The notes beneath the pieces are model-generated. The model did not search any database. It saw only the letters and a program-made list of their open reading frames with translations, and had not been told where the DNA came from. This document shows positions 33,407-42,739 of a stretch of DNA of 45,370 bases, one piece after another (the first letter of the stretch is position 1; each line of letters begins with the position of its first letter). The stretch comes from Acidobacteria bacterium RIFCSPLOWO2_12_FULL_54_10 (GTDB lineage: Bacteria; Acidobacteriota; Terriglobia; 2-12-FULL-54-10): positions 59,249 to 104,618 of the forward strand of contig MEKX01000157.1 of the NCBI GenBank assembly GCA_001767075.1, written 5' to 3'. The position numbers and the translations under genes were made by a program.

Positions 33407-35538
33407 AAGCGCTTCTCGGCGGTTCCTATCCGTTGGGTGCAACGTGGGATGGGGCGGGTGTGAACTTCGCGATATTCTCAGAGCACGCCACGAAAGTGGA
33501 ATTGTGCTTGTTCGATTCCGCCGGCGCACCCCGCGAATCAGCTTGCATTTTGCTTCCCGAGCAGACTGATCTGGTGTGGCATGGATATCTTCCTGGCATC
33601 CTCCCAGGCCAGCTATACGGCTATCGGGTCCATGGCCCCTACGAACCTGCGGCGGGACACCGATTCAATCCCAACAAGATTGTTCTCGATCCTTACGCCA
33701 GGGCGATTGGCCGCGCGCTGCGGTGGTCCGATGAAATGTTTGGTTACCGGATCGGAGACCCGGAGGAAGACTTGTCCCTGGATGAGCGTGATAACGCGGC
33801 CGGTGCGGCATTGGCAGCCGTGATTGATTCTGCATTTACCTGGGGGGACGATCACCCGCCGCGGACTCCCTGGCATAATACAGTCATTTACGAGATGCAT
33901 GTCAAGGGCTTCACCCAACTGCATCCTGCTGTCCCCGACAAGACGCGGGGAACATATGCGGGGCTTACTTCCCCAGGACCGATCCAGTACCTGAAACAAC
34001 TGGGAGTGACTGCCGTTGAGCTGCTGCCAGTGCATCACCATATCTCCGACAACCATTTGGTCCAGAGAGGTCTCAGCAATTATTGGGGGTATAACACGCT
34101 GGGTTTTTTCGCTCCCGAGCCTCGCTACGCGACGTCTTCAAGCCCAACCGGTTCCGTGCGCGAGTTCAAAACCTTAATTCGCACCCTCCATCTTGCCGGG
34201 TTGGAGGTCATTCTGGACGTTGTTTACAACCACACCGCCGAGGGAAATCATCTGGGTCCCACGCTGTTCCTGCGCGGGATTGACAATGCATCCTACTACC
34301 GGCTTGTACACGACAATCCCCGCTTCTACATGGACTACACTGGATGCGGCAATACGCTCAACATGCTCCATCCCCGCGCCCTGCAACTCATCATGGACAG
34401 TCTCCGTTACTGGGTGCAGGAAATGCATGTGGACGGATTCCGCTTCGACCTCGCCAGTGCTCTAGCACGAGAGCTTCACGAAGTCGACAAGCTGGGAGCC
34501 TTTTTCGACATCATCCACCAGGACCCAGTACTTTCCCAGGTGAAATTGATCGCCGAACCATGGGATTTGGGAGAAGGCGGCTACCAGGTCGGGAATTTCC
34601 CGGCCGGATGGACCGAATGGAATGGCCGATACCGCGACACGGTGCGGCGCTTCTGGAAAGGGGACGGAGGTGTCGTCTCGGAAATGGCGACGCGTCTGGC
34701 TGGCAGCAGCGACCTCTACGAACAGAGCGGCCGGCGACCCTACGCCAGCATCAACTTCGTAACTTCACATGACGGCTTCACGCTCCGCGATCTGGTTAGC
34801 CATAACGAGAAACACAATGAGGCCAATGGGGAAAATAACAGCGACGGCGAAAACAATAACTTGAGCTGGAACTGCGGAGCGGAGGGTCCCACCGAGGATC
34901 CCGCCATCCAGGCATTGCGAGAAACGCAACAACGGAATTTTATCGCGACGTTGATGCTCTCCCAAGGTGTTCCGATGATCAGTGGAGGCGATGAGATTGG
35001 ACGCACGCAATCGGGCAACAACAATGCGTACTGCCAGGACAACGAGTTGAGTTGGTTTCACTGGAGCCAGACACACGCTCAGAGAGATCTGGTGGCTTTC
35101 ACTCGCTATCTGATTCATCTCCGCCAGGAACAGCCGGTGCTGAGACGGCGGAAGTTCTTCCAGGGGCGCAGCATTCGGGGCGCGGAGGTAAAAGACATCG
35201 CCTGGTTCAAGCCGAATGGCAAGGAGATGGATGACAGCGATTGGAACGCCCCATTCGCCCAGTCCCTCGGTGTGTACTTGAACGGCACGGAAGGTGCCGA
35301 GATGGACGAGAAGGGAAATCCGCGCACCGGAGATACACTTTTTGTGACATTCAATGCGCACCACCGCACCATGCGGTTTGTCCTCCCCGTCTTGGAGCCT
35401 GGAACACAGTGGGAAAGAATCTTGGATACGGCGGATTCGGCATGGTCACGACGCTATGTGCTGAAACCTCAATCCTACAGGCTGCGCGGGCGTTCGGTGG
35501 CGGTGTTTCGACGGCGGAAAGCAGACGCCAGGGAGTAA
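33403..35538 (+). CDS. glgX: glycogen debranching enzyme (GlgX/TreX, isoamylase type)
   Basis: 711 residues, GH13. An N-terminal carbohydrate-binding module 48 region ([20 protein letters not shown]) precedes the catalytic barrel. The four GH13 regions are visible: DVVYNH (about residue 274), [10 protein letters not shown] (about 344), EPWDLG (about 384) and TSHDG (about 453). It hydrolyses alpha-1,6 branch linkages of glycogen or maltodextrin. With treZ and treY downstream it is probably TreX of the TreXYZ route from glycogen to trehalose. The start is GTG at 33403, overlapping the upstream remnant, with only a weak ribosome-binding site. The next gene begins 8 bases after its stop. Confidence 0.92.
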   Translation: MKALLGGSYPLGATWDGAGVNFAIFSEHATKVELCLFDSAGAPRESACILLPEQTDLVWHGYLPGILPGQLYGYRVHGPYEPAAGHRFNPNKIVLDPYARAIGRALRWSDEMFGYRIGDPEEDLSLDERDNAAGAALAAVIDSAFTWGDDHPPRTPWHNTVIYEMHVKGFTQLHPAVPDKTRGTYAGLTSPGPIQYLKQLGVTAVELLPVHHHISDNHLVQRGLSNYWGYNTLGFFAPEPRYATSSSPTGSVREFKTLIRTLHLAGLEVILDVVYNHTAEGNHLGPTLFLRGIDNASYYRLVHDNPRFYMDYTGCGNTLNMLHPRALQLIMDSLRYWVQEMHVDGFRFDLASALARELHEVDKLGAFFDIIHQDPVLSQVKLIAEPWDLGEGGYQVGNFPAGWTEWNGRYRDTVRRFWKGDGGVVSEMATRLAGSSDLYEQSGRRPYASINFVTSHDGFTLRDLVSHNEKHNEANGENNSDGENNNLSWNCGAEGPTEDPAIQALRETQQRNFIATLMLSQGVPMISGGDEIGRTQSGNNNAYCQDNELSWFHWSQTHAQRDLVAFTRYLIHLRQEQPVLRRRKFFQGRSIRGAEVKDIAWFKPNGKEMDDSDWNAPFAQSLGVYLNGTEGAEMDEKGNPRTGDTLFVTFNAHHRTMRFVLPVLEPGTQWERILDTADSAWSRRYVLKPQSYRLRGRSVAVFRRRKADARE

Positions 35539-35546
35539 AGTGAGCG

Positions 35547-37508
35547 ATGCCACAGTGCCGTCCACCGGAAGATGTTTCCAACCACAGCACGAAGGATGCA
35601 TTGAGCATGATGTGGCAACCTACTTTGGGAGCATGGCGACAGGGAAACCTCACTCACTTTCGCGTTTGGGCTCCAGCGGTTGAAAAAGTCGAAGTAGTGC
35701 TGGAGATCAAGGCGCAGCAGGCTTCCGCATGCGCACTTCAAAAGTCAGCAGACGGGTATTTCGAAGGATCGTATGCGGATTTGCCTTCGGGCACTCTCTA
35801 TCGCTTCCGCATTGCTGGTCAGGCGACTTACCCCGACCCTGCCTCTCGATACCAGCCACAGGGCGTACACGGCCCTTCGCAGATCATCGATCCAACTGAA
35901 TTCTCCTGGACCGATCAGGATTGGACGGCGGTCGGACTTGAGGATCTGATCCTTTACGAATTGCATGTGGGAACGTTTACAGAGGAGGGCACTTTTGCCG
36001 CTGCCGCTGAACGTCTTCCGCTGCTGCGCGAATTGGGCATCACCGCGGTGGAGCTGATGCCCGTAGGGGACTTCGCTGGTGACCGCAATTGGGGTTACGA
36101 CGGCGTGGCGTTGTTTGCTCCAGCCCGCTGCTATGGAACGCCCGATGGCTTACGGCGATTTGTAGATGAAGCACACCGGTTAGGCTTGGCGGTTTTCATG
36201 GATGTGGTATACAACCACTTCGGCCCGGACGGTGCCTATGCAGGTGTCTTCAGCCCCTGGTACTTTTCCAAGCGCCATAAGAGTCCCTGGGGAGCAAGCA
36301 TTAACTTTGACGGGCCTCAGAGCGCTCCGGTGCGCCATTTTTTTATTGAAAACGCACTGCATTGGATTCACGAGTATCACTTGGATGGCCTGCGTCTCGA
36401 TGCCGCCCACGCCATCGTTGACGAGAGCCCGCGTCATTTTCTGGGGGAGCTCGCTGCCGCCGTCCGGAACTCCCTGCAGGATTCCCGCAGGCAGGTTCTG
36501 GTGATCGCCGAAGATGTCCGAAATTTGGCCCGAATGGTACAGCCAGAAGCACAAGGAGGCTGGGGATTGGATGGAGTTTGGTCCGACGATTTCCACCACC
36601 AGATGCGACGGTGCCTTACGGGAGATCGCGACGGGTATTTCCGGGACTTTGAAGGAACGACGCGTGATATTTCCGTGACTGCAGAGAAAGGCTGGTTTTA
36701 TTGCGGCCAATTCGCCGAATATTTCCGCCAGCCACGGGGCACCGATTCGGGAGGCATTGAGCCTTCACAGTTTGTCTTCTTCTTGCAAAATCATGACCAG
36801 GTGGGAAATCGTGCCTTTGGCGACAGACTACACCACCAGATCGACCTGCCGGCCTACAGGGCCGCCACGGCACTTCTGCTTCTCTTGCCTCAGACTCCGC
36901 TGCTGTTCATGGGGCAGGAATGGGCGGCTAGCACGCCCTTCCAGTATTTCACAGACCATCATCCAGAACTGGGCAGGCTGATCCGGGAGGGGAGGTGCAA
37001 CGAGTTCAGCGGCTTTGCAGCCTTCGCGGAACCAAATAGCCGTAAGTGCCTCCCGGATCCCCAGGACATACAAACATTCGCGGCCAGCCGCCTGAACTGG
37101 GCAGAGCGCGAAATGGAACCGCATCTTGCGACACTGCGTTTGTATGCAAGCATCCTGGCCCTCCGCCGCACGGAACCTGCGTTGTTCGCACGCGGCAGAG
37201 AGAACTTGGGAATCGAAGCCTTGGATGAAAGTGTGCTGTTATTACGGCGCCACGCGCCGGCGGCCGCGACGCTGCTGGCGGTCATTCGGCTGCGCGGTGA
37301 GGGGCCGGTCAGCCTGAATGGAAATCTCTTTGCTCAGGCCGGCGGAACGCGCCGTTGGAAGCTCTTGCTAACAACGGAAGACAGTTCCTTTGAGCCGAAT
37401 CCCATGCCCCCGCACATAGAATTATCCGGACCATTCATCGACTTCGACAGGCCCGGAGCCGTGATTCTGAAAACGGTCAGCGACGTATCGGAGAACCGCA
37501 AGGAATGA
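35547..37508 (+). CDS. treZ: malto-oligosyltrehalose trehalohydrolase
   Basis: 653 residues, GH13. A CBM48-like N-terminal module (FRVWAPAVEKVEVVLE) is followed by a barrel with DVVYNHFGPDG (about residue 217), GLRLDAAHAI (about 280), VIAEDVRN (about 317) and QNHDQVGN (about 413). GYDGVALFAP is characteristic of TreZ. It releases trehalose from maltooligosyl-trehalose, the second step of the TreY/TreZ pathway. The ATG at 35547 is assumed; ATG at 35607 or 35610, just before the conserved domain, is also possible. The 3' end overlaps treY as ATGA. Confidence 0.92.
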   Translation: MPQCRPPEDVSNHSTKDALSMMWQPTLGAWRQGNLTHFRVWAPAVEKVEVVLEIKAQQASACALQKSADGYFEGSYADLPSGTLYRFRIAGQATYPDPASRYQPQGVHGPSQIIDPTEFSWTDQDWTAVGLEDLILYELHVGTFTEEGTFAAAAERLPLLRELGITAVELMPVGDFAGDRNWGYDGVALFAPARCYGTPDGLRRFVDEAHRLGLAVFMDVVYNHFGPDGAYAGVFSPWYFSKRHKSPWGASINFDGPQSAPVRHFFIENALHWIHEYHLDGLRLDAAHAIVDESPRHFLGELAAAVRNSLQDSRRQVLVIAEDVRNLARMVQPEAQGGWGLDGVWSDDFHHQMRRCLTGDRDGYFRDFEGTTRDISVTAEKGWFYCGQFAEYFRQPRGTDSGGIEPSQFVFFLQNHDQVGNRAFGDRLHHQIDLPAYRAATALLLLLPQTPLLFMGQEWAASTPFQYFTDHHPELGRLIREGRCNEFSGFAAFAEPNSRKCLPDPQDIQTFAASRLNWAEREMEPHLATLRLYASILALRRTEPALFARGRENLGIEALDESVLLLRRHAPAAATLLAVIRLRGEGPVSLNGNLFAQAGGTRRWKLLLTTEDSSFEPNPMPPHIELSGPFIDFDRPGAVILKTVSDVSENRKE

Positions 37509-40441
37509 CTGCCCCCATCCCAGCACGGGCGCCTGTGAGCAGCTATCGGCTGCAATTCCATGCCGGCTTCACGTTTCAGGATGCCACAGCGCTTCTCCCG
37601 TATCTATCCCGGTTGGGAATTACGGAATGTTACTGCTCGCCTTTGCTAGCGGCCCGCTCGCACAGCCCGCACGGCTATGATATTTCTGATCACACACGGC
37701 TCAACCCGGAACTCGGTTCAGAGGCGGATTTTGAGGACTTCTCCGCCGCCCTCTCGGACCATAACTTGGGACTGATTCTGGACTTCGTGCCTAATCACAT
37801 GGCGGTCGATCCGGTTTCCAACCGTTGGTGGAGGGACGTTCTGGAGAACGGACCGTCTTCGCCTTACGCCCATTTCTTCGACATCGACTGGGATCCCGTG
37901 AAGCCCGAGCTGATGGGGAAAATTCTGCTTCCAATCCTGGGCGAACAGTATGGCGTCGCATTGGAAAATGGGCAGATTCAAATCCGATTTCAAGAAGGAG
38001 AGTTTTCGCTTTACTATTTCGAACTCAATCTGCCGCTCAACTTCAGAGCGACCCGCGTCCTGCTCCGACACAAGTTGGAAAGCCTCGAAGCAACATGCGG
38101 CCCGGAGGATCCGCATCTTCGAGAGTTCCTAAGTATTCTGTTTCAATTAGATCACATGCCTGGAGAGACCGAAACGGACCCGGCGCTGGTCCAGGAGTGC
38201 CGCCGGGAACGGCAGGTAGCGCAAGAGCGGTTGGCGAGACTGGTTCAAAACTCTCCCGTCATTCACGAACAGATTGAGCAGAATGTTCAAACTTTCAATG
38301 GGGTGCCAGGCAAGCCGGAGAGCTACGACTTGCTGCACGATCTGCTGGAGTTGCAGCCGTATCGGCTCTCTTATTGGCATACCGCACAGCACGAGATTAA
38401 TTATCGCCGATTTTTCGATATCAATGACCTGGCAGGAATCCGGATGGAGGACCCGGATGTTTTTGAGGCCGCTCACGGGCTTGTCTTGCGATTCATCCGG
38501 CGGGGCGTCGTGACAGGGCTGCGCCTGGATCATGTTGATGGCCTTTTCGATCCTGCTGAATACTTCAAACAATTGGCGGAAAACTGTGCGGGTGTTCCCC
38601 CAATTTATGCAGTCGCGGAAAAGATTCTCTCCACGGGAGAGCCCCTCCGGCAGGATTGGGCCATTCACGGGACCACCGGCTATGATTTTTTGAACGATCT
38701 GAACGGCCTATTTGTGGATTCCCAAAATGCGCAACGGTTCAAAAAACTGTATGCGCGGTTTGTGGAGAGCGACGAGCTGTTCTTCGACGTCGTATACGAA
38801 AGCAAAAAACTGATCATCATGACATCGATGGCGAGCGAATTGAATATGCTGGCGCGGGAATTGAATCGAATTTCCGAGGCGAATCGCCGCTACCGGGATT
38901 TTACATTGGATAGCTTGCAGGAAGCGCTGCGCGAAGTGGTGGCGTGCTTTCCCGTCTATCGAACCTATCTCAGTCCCCGGGGCTGGGACGAGTTCGACCA
39001 GAAGTCGATCGATACTGCCCTGGCAAGGGCATTGCGCCGCAACCCCGCCATGGAAGCATCGGTCTTCCGATTTATCCGGGAGATGCTGCTCCCAGACAAT
39101 ATCGCAGGCCTTCCGCCGAAGGAATATCAAGACCGCGTGCAATTTGCGATGAAGTTTCAGCAGTACACGGGGCCGCTGCAAGCCAAAGGTCTCGAGGATA
39201 CCGCCTTTTACCGCCACGGGCCGCTGATCTCGCTGAACGAGGTGGGCGGAGATCCGGCTCGATTTGGCCGCTCCCCGGCCGAGTTCCATCAAGCCAATCT
39301 GCAGCGGCGGGAGTTCTGGCCGCTGACCATGATGGCTACCACAACCCACGATACCAAACGGGGCGAAGACGGCCGGGCACGGGTGAATGTGCTCTCGGAA
39401 ATTCCCGACCTGTGGCGCGCAAACTTGGCGCGGTGGGCTCGAACGAATGCCGGCATGCGCACTCTGCTGGAGGGCAAGCCAGCCCCGGACCGCAGCGATG
39501 AATACCTCTTCTACCAGGCGCTGTTGAGTGCCTGGCCGGCTGATGCCGCAGAAGAGCCCGAACCGGAATTTGTGGAACGAACCCTCCAATTCATGCAGAA
39601 GGCCATCAAGGAAAAGAAGTTGTATACCAGTTGGATCCGTCCCTCTGAGGAATACGACAGCGCGATGGCGAGTTTCGTACGGCACGCCCTGACGGGTTCC
39701 GGCTCCAAACGTTTCCTTCGCCTATTCTTGCCGTTTCATCGACGGATCGCCTGGCTAGGCATGCTGAACTCCCTCGCCCAGGTGGTGCTGAAGCTTAGCT
39801 CCCCCGGCGTTCCGGATTTTTTCCAAGGCACGGAGTTATGGGATCTGAGCTTTGTCGATCCCGACAATCGGAGGCCGGTGGATTTTGGCCGTCGCCGATG
39901 CTTATTGGAAAAAATGGAACCCCTGCTAGGTTCGAGTTGTCCCGACGCTGCCACAGCAGCAGTCGAGGAAATGCTCGCGCGCTGGCAGGACGGCCGTATC
40001 AAGCTCTACCTGACTGCGGCGGGCTTGCGTCTCCGGAGGAAGATGGCAGCATTATTCCTGGAAGGCAACTATCTCCCCCTCTCCGTAGCAGGGCAGAACC
40101 AGGAGCACGTTGTGGCCTTTGCCCGAAATTTGGGCGCCCAAAGTATCATCGCCGTGGTTCCGAGACTAGTCGCTCGGCTAACAGGTGAGTCTTCCCTTCT
40201 GCCAGTGGGGCAGGAGGTATGGAAGGAGACGACGATTGCCCTTCCCGCAGAACTGACGGAGCATGTCTATCAAAACGTGTTGACTCACATTCCGGTGCTG
40301 CCCGCCGGTCCATCGCATCGATATCAAATTCCCGTGGCCGCGGCACTGAACGTCTGCCCCGTTGCGATCCTGCGAGGCGAACGAGAACCGAATTCGAAGC
40401 CAGCAAGCACACCGCCCGCGTTAACCATAGGAGAATCATGA
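37505..40441 (+). CDS. treY: malto-oligosyltrehalose synthase
   Basis: 978 residues, the usual large size of TreY. The N-terminus SSYRLQFHAGFTFQDATALLPYL is diagnostic. GH13 regions appear as LDFVPNHMAVD (about residue 92), GLRLDHVDGLFDP (about 337), AVAEKILSTGE (about 369) and TTHDTKRGED (about 612). It isomerises the terminal alpha-1,4 glucose linkage of maltodextrins to alpha-1,1, forming maltooligosyl-trehalose for TreZ. It is cytoplasmic. ATGA overlaps at both ends couple it to treZ and glgC. Confidence 0.94.
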   Translation: MTAPIPARAPVSSYRLQFHAGFTFQDATALLPYLSRLGITECYCSPLLAARSHSPHGYDISDHTRLNPELGSEADFEDFSAALSDHNLGLILDFVPNHMAVDPVSNRWWRDVLENGPSSPYAHFFDIDWDPVKPELMGKILLPILGEQYGVALENGQIQIRFQEGEFSLYYFELNLPLNFRATRVLLRHKLESLEATCGPEDPHLREFLSILFQLDHMPGETETDPALVQECRRERQVAQERLARLVQNSPVIHEQIEQNVQTFNGVPGKPESYDLLHDLLELQPYRLSYWHTAQHEINYRRFFDINDLAGIRMEDPDVFEAAHGLVLRFIRRGVVTGLRLDHVDGLFDPAEYFKQLAENCAGVPPIYAVAEKILSTGEPLRQDWAIHGTTGYDFLNDLNGLFVDSQNAQRFKKLYARFVESDELFFDVVYESKKLIIMTSMASELNMLARELNRISEANRRYRDFTLDSLQEALREVVACFPVYRTYLSPRGWDEFDQKSIDTALARALRRNPAMEASVFRFIREMLLPDNIAGLPPKEYQDRVQFAMKFQQYTGPLQAKGLEDTAFYRHGPLISLNEVGGDPARFGRSPAEFHQANLQRREFWPLTMMATTTHDTKRGEDGRARVNVLSEIPDLWRANLARWARTNAGMRTLLEGKPAPDRSDEYLFYQALLSAWPADAAEEPEPEFVERTLQFMQKAIKEKKLYTSWIRPSEEYDSAMASFVRHALTGSGSKRFLRLFLPFHRRIAWLGMLNSLAQVVLKLSSPGVPDFFQGTELWDLSFVDPDNRRPVDFGRRRCLLEKMEPLLGSSCPDAATAAVEEMLARWQDGRIKLYLTAAGLRLRRKMAALFLEGNYLPLSVAGQNQEHVVAFARNLGAQSIIAVVPRLVARLTGESSLLPVGQEVWKETTIALPAELTEHVYQNVLTHIPVLPAGPSHRYQIPVAAALNVCPVAILRGEREPNSKPASTPPALTIGES

Positions 40442-41724
40442 TGCCAAACGTTCCCAATGATGGGATATCCCCCTCGGCCCGTGTTCTCGCATTTATTATG
40501 GCGGGCGGCCAGGGAGAACGGCTCCAGCCGCTGACTCAATATCGCGCCAAACCCGCCGTTCCCTTTGGTGGCTGCTACCGCATCATCGATTTTGTCCTGA
40601 GCAACTTGGTTCACTCCGAGATTACTTCCATTTACGTTCTGACCCAATACAAAGCCCAACCGATCATCGATCATGTCCAGCGAGGCTGGGCGCATCGCGT
40701 CTCTGGACGGCACAACTTCATCCAAGTAGTGCCGGCGCAGATGCAGATCGGAGCGAAATGGTACCGGGGCACTGCCGACTCCATTTACCAGAACCTCAGC
40801 TTGATTGATCAACTGTCGCCGGATGTCGTGCTCATTTTTGGTGCGGATCATATTTACAAGATGAACATTCGCCAGATGGTGGAGTTTCATCTGGACTGCC
40901 GGGCGAAGGCAACGGTCGCTTGTCTGCCGGTGCCCCGGGCGGAGGGCTCCGGCTTCGGCATTATGGATGTGGACGAACATAGCCGAGTGAAGGAGTTTAT
41001 CGAGAAACCGAGCGACCCGCCCGGGATGCCCCTCAACCCCAGTCAATGCCTTGTTTCGATGGGCAACTACGCCTTTGAGCCGAAAACCCTAGCGGAAGCA
41101 TTGCACGCCACAGCCAGGACCCCCGATGCACGCCACGACTTCGGGCGAGATATCCTCCCGGCATTGACGCGGGCGGGGATGACCTACTCCTACAACTTCT
41201 CCCAAAACCGCATTCCTGGGACGGCGGCCGGCGAAGAGCAAGCTTACTGGAGAGATGTAGGCACCCTCGCGGCTTATTATGATGCGAATCTTGATTTGAA
41301 AAACGTCGCCCCTCGCTTGAATCTCTTCAATTGGAAGTGGCCCATATTGACCGTGAACTATAATGACCCGCCGGCGAAGTTTGCATTCGATGAATCGAAG
41401 CGTCGTGGCATTGCCATCGATTCCATCGTTTCGGCTGGGTGCATTCTGGCAGGCGGTTCCGCCAAAGATTCCGTGCTGGGACGCAATGTATTCTTGGACG
41501 CGGGCTCGGAAGTCTGTGAATCCATCGTGATGGATAACGTTTATGTCGGACCCGGAGCTCGTATCCGCCGCGCCATCATCGATAAAAACGTGCGCATCGC
41601 TGCCGAGCAATCTGTTGGATATGACCTGGAGGCCGACCGCCAGCGATACTACGTCTCTGACAATGGCATCGTGATCATCCCCAAATCCCCGGAGACGCCG
41701 GAGACGCGCGAACGCGATTTGTAG
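40438..41724 (+). CDS. glgC: glucose-1-phosphate adenylyltransferase
   Basis: 428 residues. The nucleotidyltransferase N-terminus has IMAGGQGERLQPLTQYRAKPAVPFGG (substrate and ATP binding), and GADHIYKMN carries the metal site. The C-terminal left-handed beta-helix (from about residue 320) has hexapeptide-like turns such as SAGCILAGGSAKDSVLG. It makes ADP-glucose, the committed step of glycogen synthesis. AGGAG precedes ATG 40438, which overlaps the treY stop as ATGA; a longer frame inside treY is rejected. Its placement with treXYZ puts glycogen synthesis and its conversion to trehalose in one transcript. Confidence 0.94.
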   Translation: MMPNVPNDGISPSARVLAFIMAGGQGERLQPLTQYRAKPAVPFGGCYRIIDFVLSNLVHSEITSIYVLTQYKAQPIIDHVQRGWAHRVSGRHNFIQVVPAQMQIGAKWYRGTADSIYQNLSLIDQLSPDVVLIFGADHIYKMNIRQMVEFHLDCRAKATVACLPVPRAEGSGFGIMDVDEHSRVKEFIEKPSDPPGMPLNPSQCLVSMGNYAFEPKTLAEALHATARTPDARHDFGRDILPALTRAGMTYSYNFSQNRIPGTAAGEEQAYWRDVGTLAAYYDANLDLKNVAPRLNLFNWKWPILTVNYNDPPAKFAFDESKRRGIAIDSIVSAGCILAGGSAKDSVLGRNVFLDAGSEVCESIVMDNVYVGPGARIRRAIIDKNVRIAAEQSVGYDLEADRQRYYVSDNGIVIIPKSPETPETRERDL

Positions 41725-42044
41725 AGTGAATCCTTCCGTAATGCTCCCTGATGGCGTGTCGGCTACCCAACGGAAGCGATGGGTGCCGCGTATTCAGACC
41801 GTAGGGAAATTCCGTTCTCCCAGATGAATGTTGGTTCTCTCCCGAATTACTCGCCCGCGCATCCTAAACTTGTAAAGCGAATCAATTGTGCAACCTAAAG
41901 TGGAGCACAGGCCCAGTGGTAATGGTATTCCTTTTGCTGCAAGTCATGTTGGCTACCTACCAATCGGCTTCCGCCACCTCGAAAAGGGGGGCGGTCGACT
42001 GGGTGGGTTGAAGAAGTCAAAATTTGTTACGGAGGATATGGGTA
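41725..42044. other. intergenic region upstream of the post-COAP-1 gene
   Basis: About 320 bases with no recognised gene. CTTCCGT and ACGGAAG form a loose inverted repeat just after glgC. GGGAAATTCC (41804-41813) is a candidate activator site about 114 bases before the sigma-54 promoter at 41923. Confidence 0.5.
41923..41938 (+). promoter_or_regulatory. sigma-54 (-24/-12) promoter of the post-COAP-1 gene
   Basis: TGGTATTCCTTTTGCT matches TGGYAY-N5-TTGCW at every specified position. A start near 41949 would leave a leader of about 95 bases before the ATG at 42045, which has GGAGG upstream. No other promoter-like sequence stands out in this gap. Confidence 0.73.
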
Positions 42045-42605
42045 ATGAATAGCAAGAGAAAGCTAGCCGTACTGGGATTGTCAATCCTGTCCATGAGTCT
42101 ATTCGTATTTGTTCCTAAGATTTGGGGATGGGAATCCGGCCGCATGACGGGTGGCGGGAGTATTTTTACTGGTGAGGACGACCACTATGTTCCAGCGGGC
42201 ACGCGGATCACGCATGGCTTCGAACTTCACTGTGGTCCAGCCCTCGACGAACCGAATAACCTTCAGATTGATATCCACCCGCCGGACGGAGGAACGGCTC
42301 GGTTCCATCTGGAGCAACTCGATTCGTCATCGTCACTTTGCTACAGCGATTTCGATCCCCGCCCTCCGCAGGCTCCGATTTCCTCGTTTGAGGGGAGTGG
42401 TCGGGGTCGATATAACGGCCAGCCTGGATATTGTGCAACTTGGAGATTCACAGATAAAGGGGAGCCCGGTACAGAGGACGAGATATATTCGTTATTGATT
42501 TGGAATTGCGACGGAGACGGATCTGGAGTCGTTCAGGTCGTCTCACCTGGTCATACGCTGACCTTTGGGAACCATCAGGCCCACAGCGCAGCAGGCCGAC
42601 CGTAA
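42045..42605 (+). CDS. secreted post-COAP-1 domain protein
   Basis: 186 residues. A signal peptide (KRKLAVLGLSILSMSLFVFV) leads to a beta-rich domain starting GRMTGGGSIFTGE. RITHGFELHC, NLQIDIH, FHLEQLDSS, GRYNGQPGYCATWRFTDKGEPG and a closing GHTLTFGNHQAH match the post-COAP-1 type, which often sits at the end of choice-of-anchor proteins. Here it is a stand-alone secreted protein. Cys residues (ELHC, LCYSD, GYCAT, WNCDGD) may form disulfides. GGAGG and a sigma-54 promoter precede it. ATG 42045 is chosen over an upstream TTG at 42024. Its function is unknown. Confidence 0.75.
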   Translation: MNSKRKLAVLGLSILSMSLFVFVPKIWGWESGRMTGGGSIFTGEDDHYVPAGTRITHGFELHCGPALDEPNNLQIDIHPPDGGTARFHLEQLDSSSSLCYSDFDPRPPQAPISSFEGSGRGRYNGQPGYCATWRFTDKGEPGTEDEIYSLLIWNCDGDGSGVVQVVSPGHTLTFGNHQAHSAAGRP

Positions 42606-42649
42606 GTGATAGAGGCAGTTCCAGCTCAGCTTTAGCGTCCGCAATCCTA

Positions 42650-42725
42650 CTGCCGGGAATCAGAGGCCGGGCGGCTGTCGGCGAGCACGGATTGATCAGG
42701 ATGGAGCGGTTGGGATTCCCGGCAG
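42650..42725. repeat. perfect 12-base inverted repeat between convergent genes
   Basis: CTGCCGGGAATC (42650-42661) and GATTCCCGGCAG (42714-42725) flank 52 bases. The repeat lies between the stop codons of the post-COAP-1 gene (plus) and the methyltransferase gene (minus), where it could form a bidirectional terminator or mark a small repeat element. No T tract is seen. Confidence 0.6.
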
Positions 42726-42739
42726 GCGTGATACGTTTT

